A DNA stretch of 64,000 nt from the NCBI RefSeq assembly GCF_039822625.1, contig NZ_JBDLLG010000005.1, positions 129,139 through 193,138 on the forward strand, given 5' to 3'. The notes below the pieces were generated by a model. That model was given only the letters and a program-made list of their open reading frames with translations, searched no databases and was not told the origin of the DNA. Position numbers and translations under genes: made by a program. Positions within the stretch are counted from its first letter, which is position 1. The number at the start of each line of letters is the position of its first letter. Shown piece by piece: positions 23,663-32,396 of this stretch. This DNA is from Marinimicrobium locisalis (GTDB lineage Bacteria; Pseudomonadota; Gammaproteobacteria; Pseudomonadales; Cellvibrionaceae).

Positions 23663-25039
23663 CTAATCGATCGCATCCAGTGCTTCGGATAAAGTTCGCA
23701 CCGCGATCACTTCCAGCCCCTCTTTTTTCTCGCGCGGTGCGTTGCCTTTGGGCACAATGGCTTTTTTAAACCCGTGCTTGGCCGCTTCGCGCAAGCGTTC
23801 CTGGCCGCTGGGCACCGGCCGGATTTCGCCGGACAACCCCACTTCCCCGAACACCATCAAATCCTGCGGCAACGCCCGGTCGCGAAAACTGGAGACGATC
23901 GCGAGCAAGAGCGCGAGGTCGGCGCTGGTTTCCATAACCCGAACACCACCGACCACATTTACGAACACATCCTGGTCCGCCATCATAATGCCGCCGTGGC
24001 GGTGCAGCACCGCCAACAGCATGGCCAAGCGGTTTTGGTCCAGCCCCACGGCCACCCGGCGCGGATTGCCGGTGTGGCTGTCATCCACCAGGGCCTGAAT
24101 CTCCACCAGCAAAGGGCGGGTGCCCTCCCACATCACCATAACCACAGAGCCGGAGGAGATTTCATCGGCCCGCTGCAAGAAGATGGCCGAGGGATTGTTA
24201 ACCGCTTTCATGCCCTGCTCGGTCATCGCAAACACACCCAATTCATTCACGGCGCCAAAACGGTTTTTAGTGCCGCGCAGGGTGCGAAAGCGTGAATCGT
24301 TATCCCCCTCCAGTAAAATAGAGCAGTCGATCATGTGCTCCAGAACTTTGGGGCCGGCCAACGAGCCGTCTTTGGTCACGTGCCCTACCAGTATGACGAC
24401 GGTACCGGTCTGTTTGGCAAAGCGGGTAAGGTACGCCGCGCTTTCGCGCACCTGGGAAACCGAGCCGGGGGCGGACTGAATATCGGTCATGTGCACCACC
24501 TGAATGGAGTCCACCACCATGACCTTGGGCGCCAGCTTCTGGGCCGTGGCGCAAATGGTCTCCACGCTGGTTTCGCTCAGCATCCGCAGCTCATCGGTGG
24601 GCACGCCCAAGCGCTGAGCCCGCATGGCCACCTGCTGCATCGACTCCTCTCCGGTGACATAGAGCGCGGACATGCGCGAGGCCAGGTGACACAGTGTTTG
24701 CAACAGCAGGGTACTTTTACCCGCGCCGGGGTGGCCGCCAATCAGCACCACCGAGCCGGCCACAAAGCCGCCACCGAGCACCCGGTCAAATTCCCCCGCC
24801 CCGGAACTCAGCCGCGGCAGATCTTCGAGGCTGATGTCGGCCAGGGTCTGCACCTGCCCACTGGCGGCGCCGGCATAACCTTCAAACCGCGCCGTGCGGT
24901 TGGACGGCGTGGGCCCGAGGCGCACCTCGGACAGGCTGTTCCAAGTGCCGCACTCGCTGCACTGGCCCTGCCACTTGGTGAAATCGGCGCCGCATTCGTT
25001 GCAGACGTAGGCGGTTTTAGTTTTGGGTTTGGTGGCCAA
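23663..25039 (-). CDS. radA: DNA repair protein RadA (Sms)
   Basis: 458 residues, the usual length. It is a hexameric branch-migration helicase acting with RecA in recombinational repair. Domains: C4 zinc finger (CNECGADF...CSECGTW) at about 12-32; RecA-like ATPase with Walker A GGHPGAGKST; the RadA-specific GTKNRFGAVNELGVF; and a C-terminal Lon-like domain with VNVVGGVRVMETSADLALLL, MVFGEVGLSGEIRPV. The Walker A carries His-Pro-Gly-Ala where E. coli RadA has Asp-Pro-Gly-Ile, a common variant. It is a stand-alone gene. Confidence 0.96.
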   Translation of the reverse strand: MATKPKTKTAYVCNECGADFTKWQGQCSECGTWNSLSEVRLGPTPSNRTARFEGYAGAASGQVQTLADISLEDLPRLSSGAGEFDRVLGGGFVAGSVVLIGGHPGAGKSTLLLQTLCHLASRMSALYVTGEESMQQVAMRAQRLGVPTDELRMLSETSVETICATAQKLAPKVMVVDSIQVVHMTDIQSAPGSVSQVRESAAYLTRFAKQTGTVVILVGHVTKDGSLAGPKVLEHMIDCSILLEGDNDSRFRTLRGTKNRFGAVNELGVFAMTEQGMKAVNNPSAIFLQRADEISSGSVVMVMWEGTRPLLVEIQALVDDSHTGNPRRVAVGLDQNRLAMLLAVLHRHGGIMMADQDVFVNVVGGVRVMETSADLALLLAIVSSFRDRALPQDLMVFGEVGLSGEIRPVPSGQERLREAAKHGFKKAIVPKGNAPREKKEGLEVIAVRTLSEALDAID

Positions 25040-25090
25040 GTTAGAGGCTCCGGAAAGATGACAGTTATGTGGGTGGTCCTGCGTTTTTGG

Positions 25091-25119
25091 CGGCGGATGC
25101 GCCTACAGCTTATCCGCCG
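25091..25119. repeat. Inverted repeat (REP-like) between radA and the MATE gene
   Basis: CGGCGGAT (25091-25098) pairs with ATCCGCCG (25112-25119); the loop contains GCGCCTAC, like the GCCTAC tail of the 13.6-kb element. It lies in the divergent gap of 219 bases, in which I see no gene. Confidence 0.45.
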
Positions 25120-25258
25120 TTGATCAGGTAGAACGCTGCTCTATTGTCCTGGCCTCTGGATTAAGGTCAAGGGCTTTGCCAAAGCCCCGCCCAACTCGGG
25201 TATAGTGTTCCGCCCACACCCTTGACCCGAAAACGCCTCGACCAGGAACGCCGTACCG

Positions 25259-26635
25259 ATGGACGAAGAACACCAGCCACTTCCCACGCGCCCAAGCGAC
25301 GGTCGCGTCGCGCAGGTTCTGACCGAGTGGAAGACTCTGGCCCTGCTGGGCGGCCCGATTGTGGTGGCGCAACTGGCGCAGATGGCCAACGGGGTTATCG
25401 ACACGGTCATGGCCGGACACTACCGGGCCGAGGACTTGGCCGCCGTGGGTATTGGGACCAGTCTCTGGTCCCCCCTGCTGCTGTTCTTTTTTGGGGTACT
25501 CAGCGCCCAGCAACCGACTATTTCAGGCCACAAGGGCGCCGGCGAGAGCGAGCAAATTATGCCGGTGACCTGGCAGGGCCTCTACATTGCGGCAGCCTCC
25601 ACGGTGCTGATGATCGCCCTGCTGCTGAGCGCCGGGCCCCTGCTGCCGCTACTGGGCCTGGGCGAGGAAACCGCGCACATCGCCGCGGGCTACCTCCAGG
25701 CCTTTGTCTGGGGGGTGCCGGCACTGCTGCTGATTATGTCCCTTAGGGGGCTGACCGATGGCTTGGGCCACACCCGGGTCATTATGGTGATTTCCCTGCT
25801 CTCGGCGCTGATTAATCTGCCCCTGAACTATGTGCTGATTTACGGCGAATTCGGCCTACCGGAGCTTGGGGGCATTGGCTGCGGCTGGGCCACGGCGATT
25901 TCCAATACCGCCGCGGCGCTGATCATGCTGGTGTACCTCCACTTCAGTAAGCATTACCGCCGCTTTCACTTGATTGGCGACTGGGTCGCGCCCAGTTGGA
26001 GCCGAATTCAGCAGCTGCTGCGCCTGGGTCTGCCCATCGGGGCCAGCATGTTTGTGGAGGTGAGCATGTTCGGGGTCATCGCCCTTTTCCTGGCGCCACT
26101 GGGGGCGGTGGTCGTGGCCGGCCACCAGATCGTACTCAACATCACCGCCGTGGTGTTTATGGTGCCTCTGAGCCTGGGCTTCGCCCTGACCCTGCGGGTG
26201 AGCTTTCTCATGGGTGCCCAAACCCCGGACACTGCCCGACTGCTGGCCCGCACGACTCTTCTGCTGGGGCTGGGCATCGCCATGGTGCATATTCCGGTAC
26301 TGCTATTTGGACGAGAGTTTCTAGTCAGCCTGTATACCAGTGACCCGGAGGTAATTGCGGTGGGCAGTCGGCTGCTGATCTTTGCAGCCATTTTTCAGTT
26401 GGCCGATATTCTTCAGGTCACCGCCATCAGTGCGTTGCGCGGTTACAAGGACACGCGCATTCCCCTGGGCATTATGCTGCTTTCTTTCTGGGGCATTTGC
26501 CTGCCGCTGGGATACGTGCTGACTTTTACCGACTCGCTGGTGCCCGCTCTGGGAGCCAGCGGTTTCTGGCTGGCGCTGATTGTGGGGCTCACCTGTGCCG
26601 GGGTGCTGCTAATTACCCGTCTGTGGCGATTTTAA
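25259..26635 (+). CDS. MATE-family multidrug/cation efflux transporter (NorM-like)
   Basis: 458 residues with twelve hydrophobic segments in two halves of six, each beginning with the MATE repeat (LGGPIVVAQLAQMANGVIDTVMAGH in part at residues about 25-50; RLGLPIGASMFVEVSMFGVIAL in the second half). The ATG at 25259 has AGGAAC upstream. NorM-type members export cationic drugs in exchange for Na+ or H+. It is divergent from radA and followed 135 bases later by the GH28 gene with its own ribosome site, so functional linkage is doubtful. Confidence 0.92.
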   Translation: MDEEHQPLPTRPSDGRVAQVLTEWKTLALLGGPIVVAQLAQMANGVIDTVMAGHYRAEDLAAVGIGTSLWSPLLLFFFGVLSAQQPTISGHKGAGESEQIMPVTWQGLYIAAASTVLMIALLLSAGPLLPLLGLGEETAHIAAGYLQAFVWGVPALLLIMSLRGLTDGLGHTRVIMVISLLSALINLPLNYVLIYGEFGLPELGGIGCGWATAISNTAAALIMLVYLHFSKHYRRFHLIGDWVAPSWSRIQQLLRLGLPIGASMFVEVSMFGVIALFLAPLGAVVVAGHQIVLNITAVVFMVPLSLGFALTLRVSFLMGAQTPDTARLLARTTLLLGLGIAMVHIPVLLFGREFLVSLYTSDPEVIAVGSRLLIFAAIFQLADILQVTAISALRGYKDTRIPLGIMLLSFWGICLPLGYVLTFTDSLVPALGASGFWLALIVGLTCAGVLLITRLWRF

Positions 26636-26770
26636 CGGGCGCGCCAACGTCAACAGCTCTCCCGAAAAGTGCTACTATCTCGGGGCTTATGGGGGTTGTG
26701 AGAGGCCCACCATGACGTTTCTAATACTTATAAATGTCAATCAGACCGATTTTATTGACGGGAGTAACCT

Positions 26771-28381
26771 ATGAAGCCATCAACTGTTCAGCGACGACTG
26801 ACGTGGCCCCATCGCTCAGTACGTTCCCTGCTGGGTGCCGCTGCCCTAATAGCCGCCGCGCTACCCGCATTTGCCCAGATGGGCCCAGTGCCCCAGAAAA
26901 TCGCCCCCCTGAACCCGCCGTTCGAAATGCCCCAACTGGAGCGGCCCACTTTTCCCGACAAGCGCTTTAATATTCGAGATTTCGGCGCCAAGGAAATGAG
27001 CAACGACCGGGACAATATGATCACCGACGCGGTGCACCAGGCGATTAATGCCGCCCACGAAGCCGGTGGCGGCCGTGTGATCATCCCAGAGGGCAAGTGG
27101 CTGAGCGGTTCCATCCACCTCAAAAGCCACATCAACTTGCACATCGCCGAGGGCGCCGAGGTTCTGTTCAGTACCGATAAGGACGACTACCTGCCGGTGG
27201 TACCCCAACGCCACGAAGGTGTGGAGGCCTACAACTACGCGCCTATGATTTACGCCTCGGAGGTGGAGAACGTAGCGCTGACCGGCCAGGGCCAGCTAAA
27301 CGCCCAAGGCGACCACTGGTGGGAGTGGTTTGAGCAACACGGGGCTCCGCCGCGCGCACTGATGACGCAGATTCCGCTGTCTCACCGCGGTTGGGGCAAA
27401 GGCGCGGGCGTCGAGGGGATGCGCCCAAGCTTTATTGTGTTCTGGAAGTCCAAGAACATCCTGGTGGAAGGCGTTCACCTGTTGGACAGCCCCATGTGGA
27501 ACGTTCACCTGATTTACAGCGAGAACATTATCGTGCGCGATGTGGACATCAACAGCCTGCGAGCGCCCAACGGTGACGGCGTGGTAGTGGATTCCTCCAA
27601 AAACGTCCTCATTGAGTACAACCACTTCCAGACCGGGGACGACGCAGTGGTCCTGAAGTCCGGGCTGAACGAGGAAGCGCTGGCGCTCGATATTCCCTCG
27701 GAAAACGTGGTGGTGCGCCATTTCGAAGCGAAGAACGTGCGCACCGGCAGCGGCGGTGTGGTGTTTGGCAGTGAAACCTCCGGGGGGCTACGCAACATCT
27801 ACGTCCACGACGCCTACTTCGATGGCAGTGACCGCGGCATTCGCTTTAAAACCGAACGCGGCCGGGGCAATGTGATCGAGAACATTTATGTGCGCGATGT
27901 CACCATGAAGAACATCACTTACGAGGCCATCAATTTCAACAGTTTCTACACTGGCCCGCAAGCGACGGGCGTGGCGCCCACCGTGCGTAACATCGACATT
28001 CGCAATGTCACCATCGACACCGTGCCCACCGCCATTTCACTGATCGGCTTGCCGGAGAAGTGGCTGGAGAACATTACCCTGAGCAACATCACGATCACCA
28101 ACGCGGAGATGGGCGCGCGCATCGTTCGGGTGAAAAACCTCGTCATGAACGATGTGTCCATCGAATCGGACTCCCTGGCAATGACCGTGGACGACTCCTA
28201 TGAAGTGCACTTCAACGATGTCAACCTGAGCGACAACGTCAGTGGCGGTCCGCTGCGCCTGGAAGGCCGCTACACGGGCGCCGTTTACCTCAATGGCGGC
28301 ATTAGTGAAGAGGATGTTCAGTTGGGGACGGGCGTTTCCAAAGAGGTGATCAACCCGGACACACCAGACCAGGCCTGGTAA
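26771..28381 (+). CDS. GH28 polygalacturonase-type pectinase
   Basis: 536 residues with a signal peptide (to about residue 36, ALPAFAQ) and a parallel beta-helix. GH28 catalytic motifs are present in modified form: NGDG at 267-270 (family NxD, D269), GDD at 289-291 (D290/D291), and GSETSGG in the position where endo-enzymes have GHG, followed by RFKT in place of RIK. This pattern suits exo-acting or rhamnogalacturonan-type GH28 enzymes, which hydrolyse galacturonan or related pectin in the periplasm. N-terminal residues RFNIRDFGA open the helix as usual. GGGAG lies upstream of the ATG, and a strong terminator follows. No other pectin genes are adjacent. Endo versus exo action cannot be settled from sequence alone. 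Confidence 0.9.
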   Translation: MKPSTVQRRLTWPHRSVRSLLGAAALIAAALPAFAQMGPVPQKIAPLNPPFEMPQLERPTFPDKRFNIRDFGAKEMSNDRDNMITDAVHQAINAAHEAGGGRVIIPEGKWLSGSIHLKSHINLHIAEGAEVLFSTDKDDYLPVVPQRHEGVEAYNYAPMIYASEVENVALTGQGQLNAQGDHWWEWFEQHGAPPRALMTQIPLSHRGWGKGAGVEGMRPSFIVFWKSKNILVEGVHLLDSPMWNVHLIYSENIIVRDVDINSLRAPNGDGVVVDSSKNVLIEYNHFQTGDDAVVLKSGLNEEALALDIPSENVVVRHFEAKNVRTGSGGVVFGSETSGGLRNIYVHDAYFDGSDRGIRFKTERGRGNVIENIYVRDVTMKNITYEAINFNSFYTGPQATGVAPTVRNIDIRNVTIDTVPTAISLIGLPEKWLENITLSNITITNAEMGARIVRVKNLVMNDVSIESDSLAMTVDDSYEVHFNDVNLSDNVSGGPLRLEGRYTGAVYLNGGISEEDVQLGTGVSKEVINPDTPDQAW

Positions 28382-28407
28382 CACTCGTTGAACGATGGAC
28401 GCCAAAC

Positions 28408-28437
28408 GCCGCTGAGCTCCCCGCCAGCGGCTTTTTT
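28408..28437 (+). terminator. Rho-independent terminator of the GH28 gene
   Basis: GCCGCTG (28408-28414) pairs with CAGCGGC (28425-28431) around a 10-base loop, followed by TTTTTT. It stands just before the 3' end of the convergent tatD gene. Confidence 0.9.
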
Positions 28438-28445
28438 GCAGAGGG

Positions 28446-29225
28446 CTATAGCTGAAAAAACGCTCGAGCGTTTTCCGCGGTCTGCCGCGCAAGCGGCTCG
28501 GCCGACTCACCCCGACACTCGGCCACCTTCTCAATCACGTAGGGCAGAAACGCCGGCTCGTTACGGTTGCCTTTCGGCTTTGTCGGCAGGTTGCGGGGGG
28601 TCAGATAAGGGGCGTCGGTTTCAACCATTAACCGGTGGGCGGGAATGTGTTTTACCAGCTCGCGCAGCTCACCGCCCCGGCGCTCATCGCATACCCAACC
28701 GGTAACCCCGATCGCACAATCCAAAGCCATATAGTCCTCCAGCTCCGCCCGAGTGCCGGTAAAACAGTGCACCACTGCGCCAGTCAATTGCGGGCGATAC
28801 CGCTGTAAAATGGGCATAAAGGCTTCGTGAGCGTCCCGCTGATGCAGGAAGACGGGTTTTTGCAGTTCCACCGCCAGGGCGAGCTGCGCCTCGAAGCAGA
28901 CCAACTGGTCCTCCGGTGGGGAAAAGTTGCGGTTGAAGTCCAGACCGCACTCCCCCAGCGCCACGACACCCGGGGCACGCGCCAAGGCGGAGAGATTGGC
29001 GGCGGATTCATCATTCCAGCTTTTGGCATCGTGAGGGTGAACCCCGGCGGTGGCATACAGCTCGTTTGGGTAGGCTTGTGTCAGTTCCAGCGCCTCTTCA
29101 CTGGCGCGCACCGAAGTGCCCGTTACGATTTGAGCCACCACGCCCGCTTCCCGCGCTCGGTCCATTACCTGCGTTAAATCCTTGTGAAACCGCCCGCTGG
29201 TTAAATTAACGCCGATATCAATCAT
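28446..29225 (-). CDS. tatD: TatD-family 3'-5' exodeoxyribonuclease
   Basis: 259 residues from the ATG at 29225; a GTG at 29234 with a closer GGGGGAG site is an alternative start, but the family begins MxDIGVNLT. It is a metal-dependent TIM-barrel nuclease with roles in DNA repair and turnover. Signatures visible are AGVHPHD, GECGLDFNRN, VVHCFTGT, GVTGWVCDERRG, ETDAPYLTPRNL and a C-terminal RNEPAFLPYV, all in the order of E. coli TatD. No tatABC genes are adjacent. It is divergent from the GGDEF-EAL gene. Confidence 0.93.
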   Translation of the reverse strand: MIDIGVNLTSGRFHKDLTQVMDRAREAGVVAQIVTGTSVRASEEALELTQAYPNELYATAGVHPHDAKSWNDESAANLSALARAPGVVALGECGLDFNRNFSPPEDQLVCFEAQLALAVELQKPVFLHQRDAHEAFMPILQRYRPQLTGAVVHCFTGTRAELEDYMALDCAIGVTGWVCDERRGGELRELVKHIPAHRLMVETDAPYLTPRNLPTKPKGNRNEPAFLPYVIEKVAECRGESAEPLARQTAENARAFFQL

Positions 29226-29393
29226 CTTGGACACAGGCTCCCCCGCTTGCTGAACAAAACCACCATGTTAGCAAATCCCAAGCCAGCAGAGTGACGGGCA
29301 CGGTCCCACGCTCGTTTTAGCCAAACCCCCCGAGACACCGCTATACTTGAGCTACCCAGCGAACCGACTTTGCGAGGCGCGCGCCCCCCGGTT

Positions 29394-32378
29394 ATGACCA
29401 ACTCCCGTTCACCCCTGACTGAAGACTATCCTCGCGCCTCCTTCTGGCTGGCGGCCTTGGTAACGTTCCTTCTCGGTATGGGACTGTTTTCGTACTGGGT
29501 AATGGATGAGCGTAGCTCTCACCTGCGCGAGAAGCGGTTGCAAACGTCCACCCAGGCGGCCGACCGCGCCCGCATTCTGGAAGCCCACCTGCGCCACTCC
29601 CTATCGGCAACCTACACGCTCGCGACCTTCGTTCGCAATTCCGAAAGCATCCAAGCCCGCTTTGAGACCATTGCCGGTGACATGTTGAGCTTTTACCCCA
29701 ATGTGCACACGCTTTCCCTGGCGCCCGGGGGCATTGTCTCCCACGTTATGCCCGAGGCCGCGAACCAAGGGATCATTGGCTTCAACCCGCTTGAGGATAA
29801 AACTCAGGGGCTTGAGACTCGGCGGGCACGGCAATCGGGGGAGCTGAGCGTCGCCGGCCCTTTGGACCTGGTTCAAGGCGGACAAGGCATGGTGGCCCGC
29901 TACCCCGTGAGGATTAACGGCCAATTCTGGGGTTTCACCGGCGTGACCATCAGGCTTCAACGGCTGCTGGAGGTGAGCCGCCTGGCCGACTTGGAAGCCC
30001 AAGGCTACCACTACCAACTTTGGCGCGAGGGGCCAGAGCCCGGTAACCGTCAGTTCATCGCGGGCAACACGCAAGCCCCGCTCCATGCACCGGTGGAGCA
30101 GGTGATCAGCCTGCCCAATAATACCTGGACCCTGGCAATGGCCCCCACCGCTGGCTGGGCGCCCTACTCGTGGCTGGGAATGGCGTGGGCCCCGGCGGTG
30201 ATGGCCGCGGCGCTGCTGGCTTACTTGGTCAAGGCGTTGCTGGACCTACGCTGGCACAAACGCTACTTGCAGCGGGAGGTGCTCCAGCGCACTCGGGAGC
30301 TGACCACCAACCTGGAGCGCTACCGCACCTTGATAGCCGCCTCAAACACTGGAGCGTGGGAGTATTTTCACAGCCGAGACTACCTTCAGTGCAGCCCGGA
30401 ATACTTTTCCATGTTGGGGCGCCTGCACAGCGATTACCCCATGAACGGCCAACCCAACCTGACCGAAACCTGGATCGACTTGCTCCACCCCGAGGACAGG
30501 GAGGCAGCCTGGGCGACCTTTACTCGCTACATCGACGCCGGCGCCGAGGGCATGTATGAAAACCGCTTCCGACTGAAGCATGCCGCCGGCCACTGGGTTT
30601 GGATTCTCTCCCGAGGCCAAGCCCTGCGGGATGAAGAAGGCGAGCTTCGCGGCATAACCGTAGGCACCCACACCGACATCAGCCAACAAGTGGAAAACGA
30701 AGCACAGCTGGAGCTGGCGGCGAAGGTGTTCGAGCGCGGTAGCGAGGGCGTGCTTATTACCGATGCGGAAGAACGGATCGTCATGGTAAACAATGCCTTT
30801 AGCCGGATCACCGGCTACTCCGAGGAGGAAGCCCTCGGTCAGCGGCCCAGCATGCTTTCCTCAGGCCGGCACGACCCCGACTTTTTTCGCGGCATGTGGC
30901 ATGAAATCGAACACCGAGGCGTGTGGCAGGGCGAGGTTTGGAACCGACGCAAGAATGGTGAAATTTACCCCGAGTGGCTCAGTGTGAGTGACCTCACCGA
31001 TGATGAGGGACGCACCCTGTATTACATCGGCATCATCAGCGACATCAGCCGCTTAAAAGAAGACCAGGAAGAGATCCACCGCCTGGCCTATTACGACCCC
31101 CTGACCCACCTGCCCAACCGGTCCCTGCTGGAAGAACGGGCTACATTCGCCCTGAAAATTGCCGAGCGCACCGACGATACCTTGGCGCTCTTGTTCCTGG
31201 ACCTGGATAATTTCAAAAACATCAACGACTCTCTCGGGCACAAGGCCGGTGACCGGTTGCTCCAGGCCTTTGCCGAACGGCTACGGGCCATGGTGCGGGA
31301 AGAAGACACGTTCGCCCGCCCCGGAGGCGATGAGTTTATTCTTTTATTGCCGAGCACCGACGCCAGCGGCGCCGCTCACGCCGCGCAAAAGCTGCTGACG
31401 CTGCTCAACCGGCCCTTCCGTGTGGACGGTTATGACCTGTCGGTCAGCAGCTCTGTGGGCATTGCCCTTTACCCGGAGGACGGCGACCATTTAAGCCAGC
31501 TCTACACCAACGCCGACATCGCCATGTATCGGGCCAAGCAAAAAGGTCGCAACACCTACAGTTTTTTCACGCCCGAGTTGCAAACCCACTATGTGCGGTT
31601 GATGAAGATTGAGAACGCCCTGCGCCAGGCACTGGAAACCAACCAATTTGAACTTTACTACCAGCCGCAACAGGAGATGCTCACCGGGGCGACTATCGGT
31701 TTCGAGGCCCTGCTGCGCTGGACGCACCCGGAAATAGGCACCATTTCGCCGGGGGAGTTTATTCCCATCGCCGAAAGCAGTGGATTGATTGTACCCCTGG
31801 GGGAGTGGGTATTGCGCGAGGCCACCCAACAGCTTCGCCGCTGGATCGACGATGGTATTGCGCCTCCGAAAATCGCCATCAACCTCTCCGCCGCGCAATT
31901 CCACCAGCCGAGCCTGCCGGATCTGATTATGACGATCCTGGACGATGCCTCCCTGCCACCGGAGTATTTGGAACTGGAGCTGACCGAGAGCATGACCATG
32001 GATGACCCGGAGCGGGCAGTCGATATGATCAACCGGCTGCATGAGGCGGGAGTAAGCCTGTCCATGGATGATTTCGGCACGGGGTACTCCTCCCTGAGTT
32101 ACCTCAAGCGTTTTAAAATCAGTAAATTAAAGATCGACCAATCGTTCGTGCGCGACATTACCCGAGACAACGACGACCGGGTGATCATCAGCACCATTAT
32201 CACCCTGGCCCAGAGCTTAGGGCTCAGAGTGATTGCCGAGGGGGTGGAAACCCGCGAGCAGCAGGAGTTTCTGCGTCGCCTCGGGTGCCACGATATGCAG
32301 GGCTATTATTTCAGCCGGCCCCTGGATGCCGAGCGGGCTTCCGAGTTCCTGAGAGGGGCCACCGCCTTGCTGCGCTAG
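29394..32378 (+). CDS. CHASE-PAS-PAS-GGDEF-EAL c-di-GMP signalling protein
   Basis: 994 residues from the ATG at 29394; a TTG at 29370 is possible and neither start has a strong ribosome site. Order: first membrane helix about 20-40; CHASE-like periplasmic domain about 60-260; second helix about 265-285; PAS about 320-440; PAS with PAC about 445-560; GGDEF domain with intact GGDEF at 644-648 and a preceding RxxD inhibitory site (REED); EAL domain with FEALLRW (EAL 771-773), DDFGTGYSS (from 892) and AEGVET. Both catalytic signatures look intact, so cyclase, phosphodiesterase or both are possible. It probably senses a small molecule in the periplasm and sets c-di-GMP levels, which the two PilZ proteins at 18 kb could read. 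Confidence 0.92.
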   Translation: MTNSRSPLTEDYPRASFWLAALVTFLLGMGLFSYWVMDERSSHLREKRLQTSTQAADRARILEAHLRHSLSATYTLATFVRNSESIQARFETIAGDMLSFYPNVHTLSLAPGGIVSHVMPEAANQGIIGFNPLEDKTQGLETRRARQSGELSVAGPLDLVQGGQGMVARYPVRINGQFWGFTGVTIRLQRLLEVSRLADLEAQGYHYQLWREGPEPGNRQFIAGNTQAPLHAPVEQVISLPNNTWTLAMAPTAGWAPYSWLGMAWAPAVMAAALLAYLVKALLDLRWHKRYLQREVLQRTRELTTNLERYRTLIAASNTGAWEYFHSRDYLQCSPEYFSMLGRLHSDYPMNGQPNLTETWIDLLHPEDREAAWATFTRYIDAGAEGMYENRFRLKHAAGHWVWILSRGQALRDEEGELRGITVGTHTDISQQVENEAQLELAAKVFERGSEGVLITDAEERIVMVNNAFSRITGYSEEEALGQRPSMLSSGRHDPDFFRGMWHEIEHRGVWQGEVWNRRKNGEIYPEWLSVSDLTDDEGRTLYYIGIISDISRLKEDQEEIHRLAYYDPLTHLPNRSLLEERATFALKIAERTDDTLALLFLDLDNFKNINDSLGHKAGDRLLQAFAERLRAMVREEDTFARPGGDEFILLLPSTDASGAAHAAQKLLTLLNRPFRVDGYDLSVSSSVGIALYPEDGDHLSQLYTNADIAMYRAKQKGRNTYSFFTPELQTHYVRLMKIENALRQALETNQFELYYQPQQEMLTGATIGFEALLRWTHPEIGTISPGEFIPIAESSGLIVPLGEWVLREATQQLRRWIDDGIAPPKIAINLSAAQFHQPSLPDLIMTILDDASLPPEYLELELTESMTMDDPERAVDMINRLHEAGVSLSMDDFGTGYSSLSYLKRFKISKLKIDQSFVRDITRDNDDRVIISTIITLAQSLGLRVIAEGVETREQQEFLRRLGCHDMQGYYFSRPLDAERASEFLRGATALLR

Positions 32379-32396
32379 CCAGCTGTTGAAAAAACG

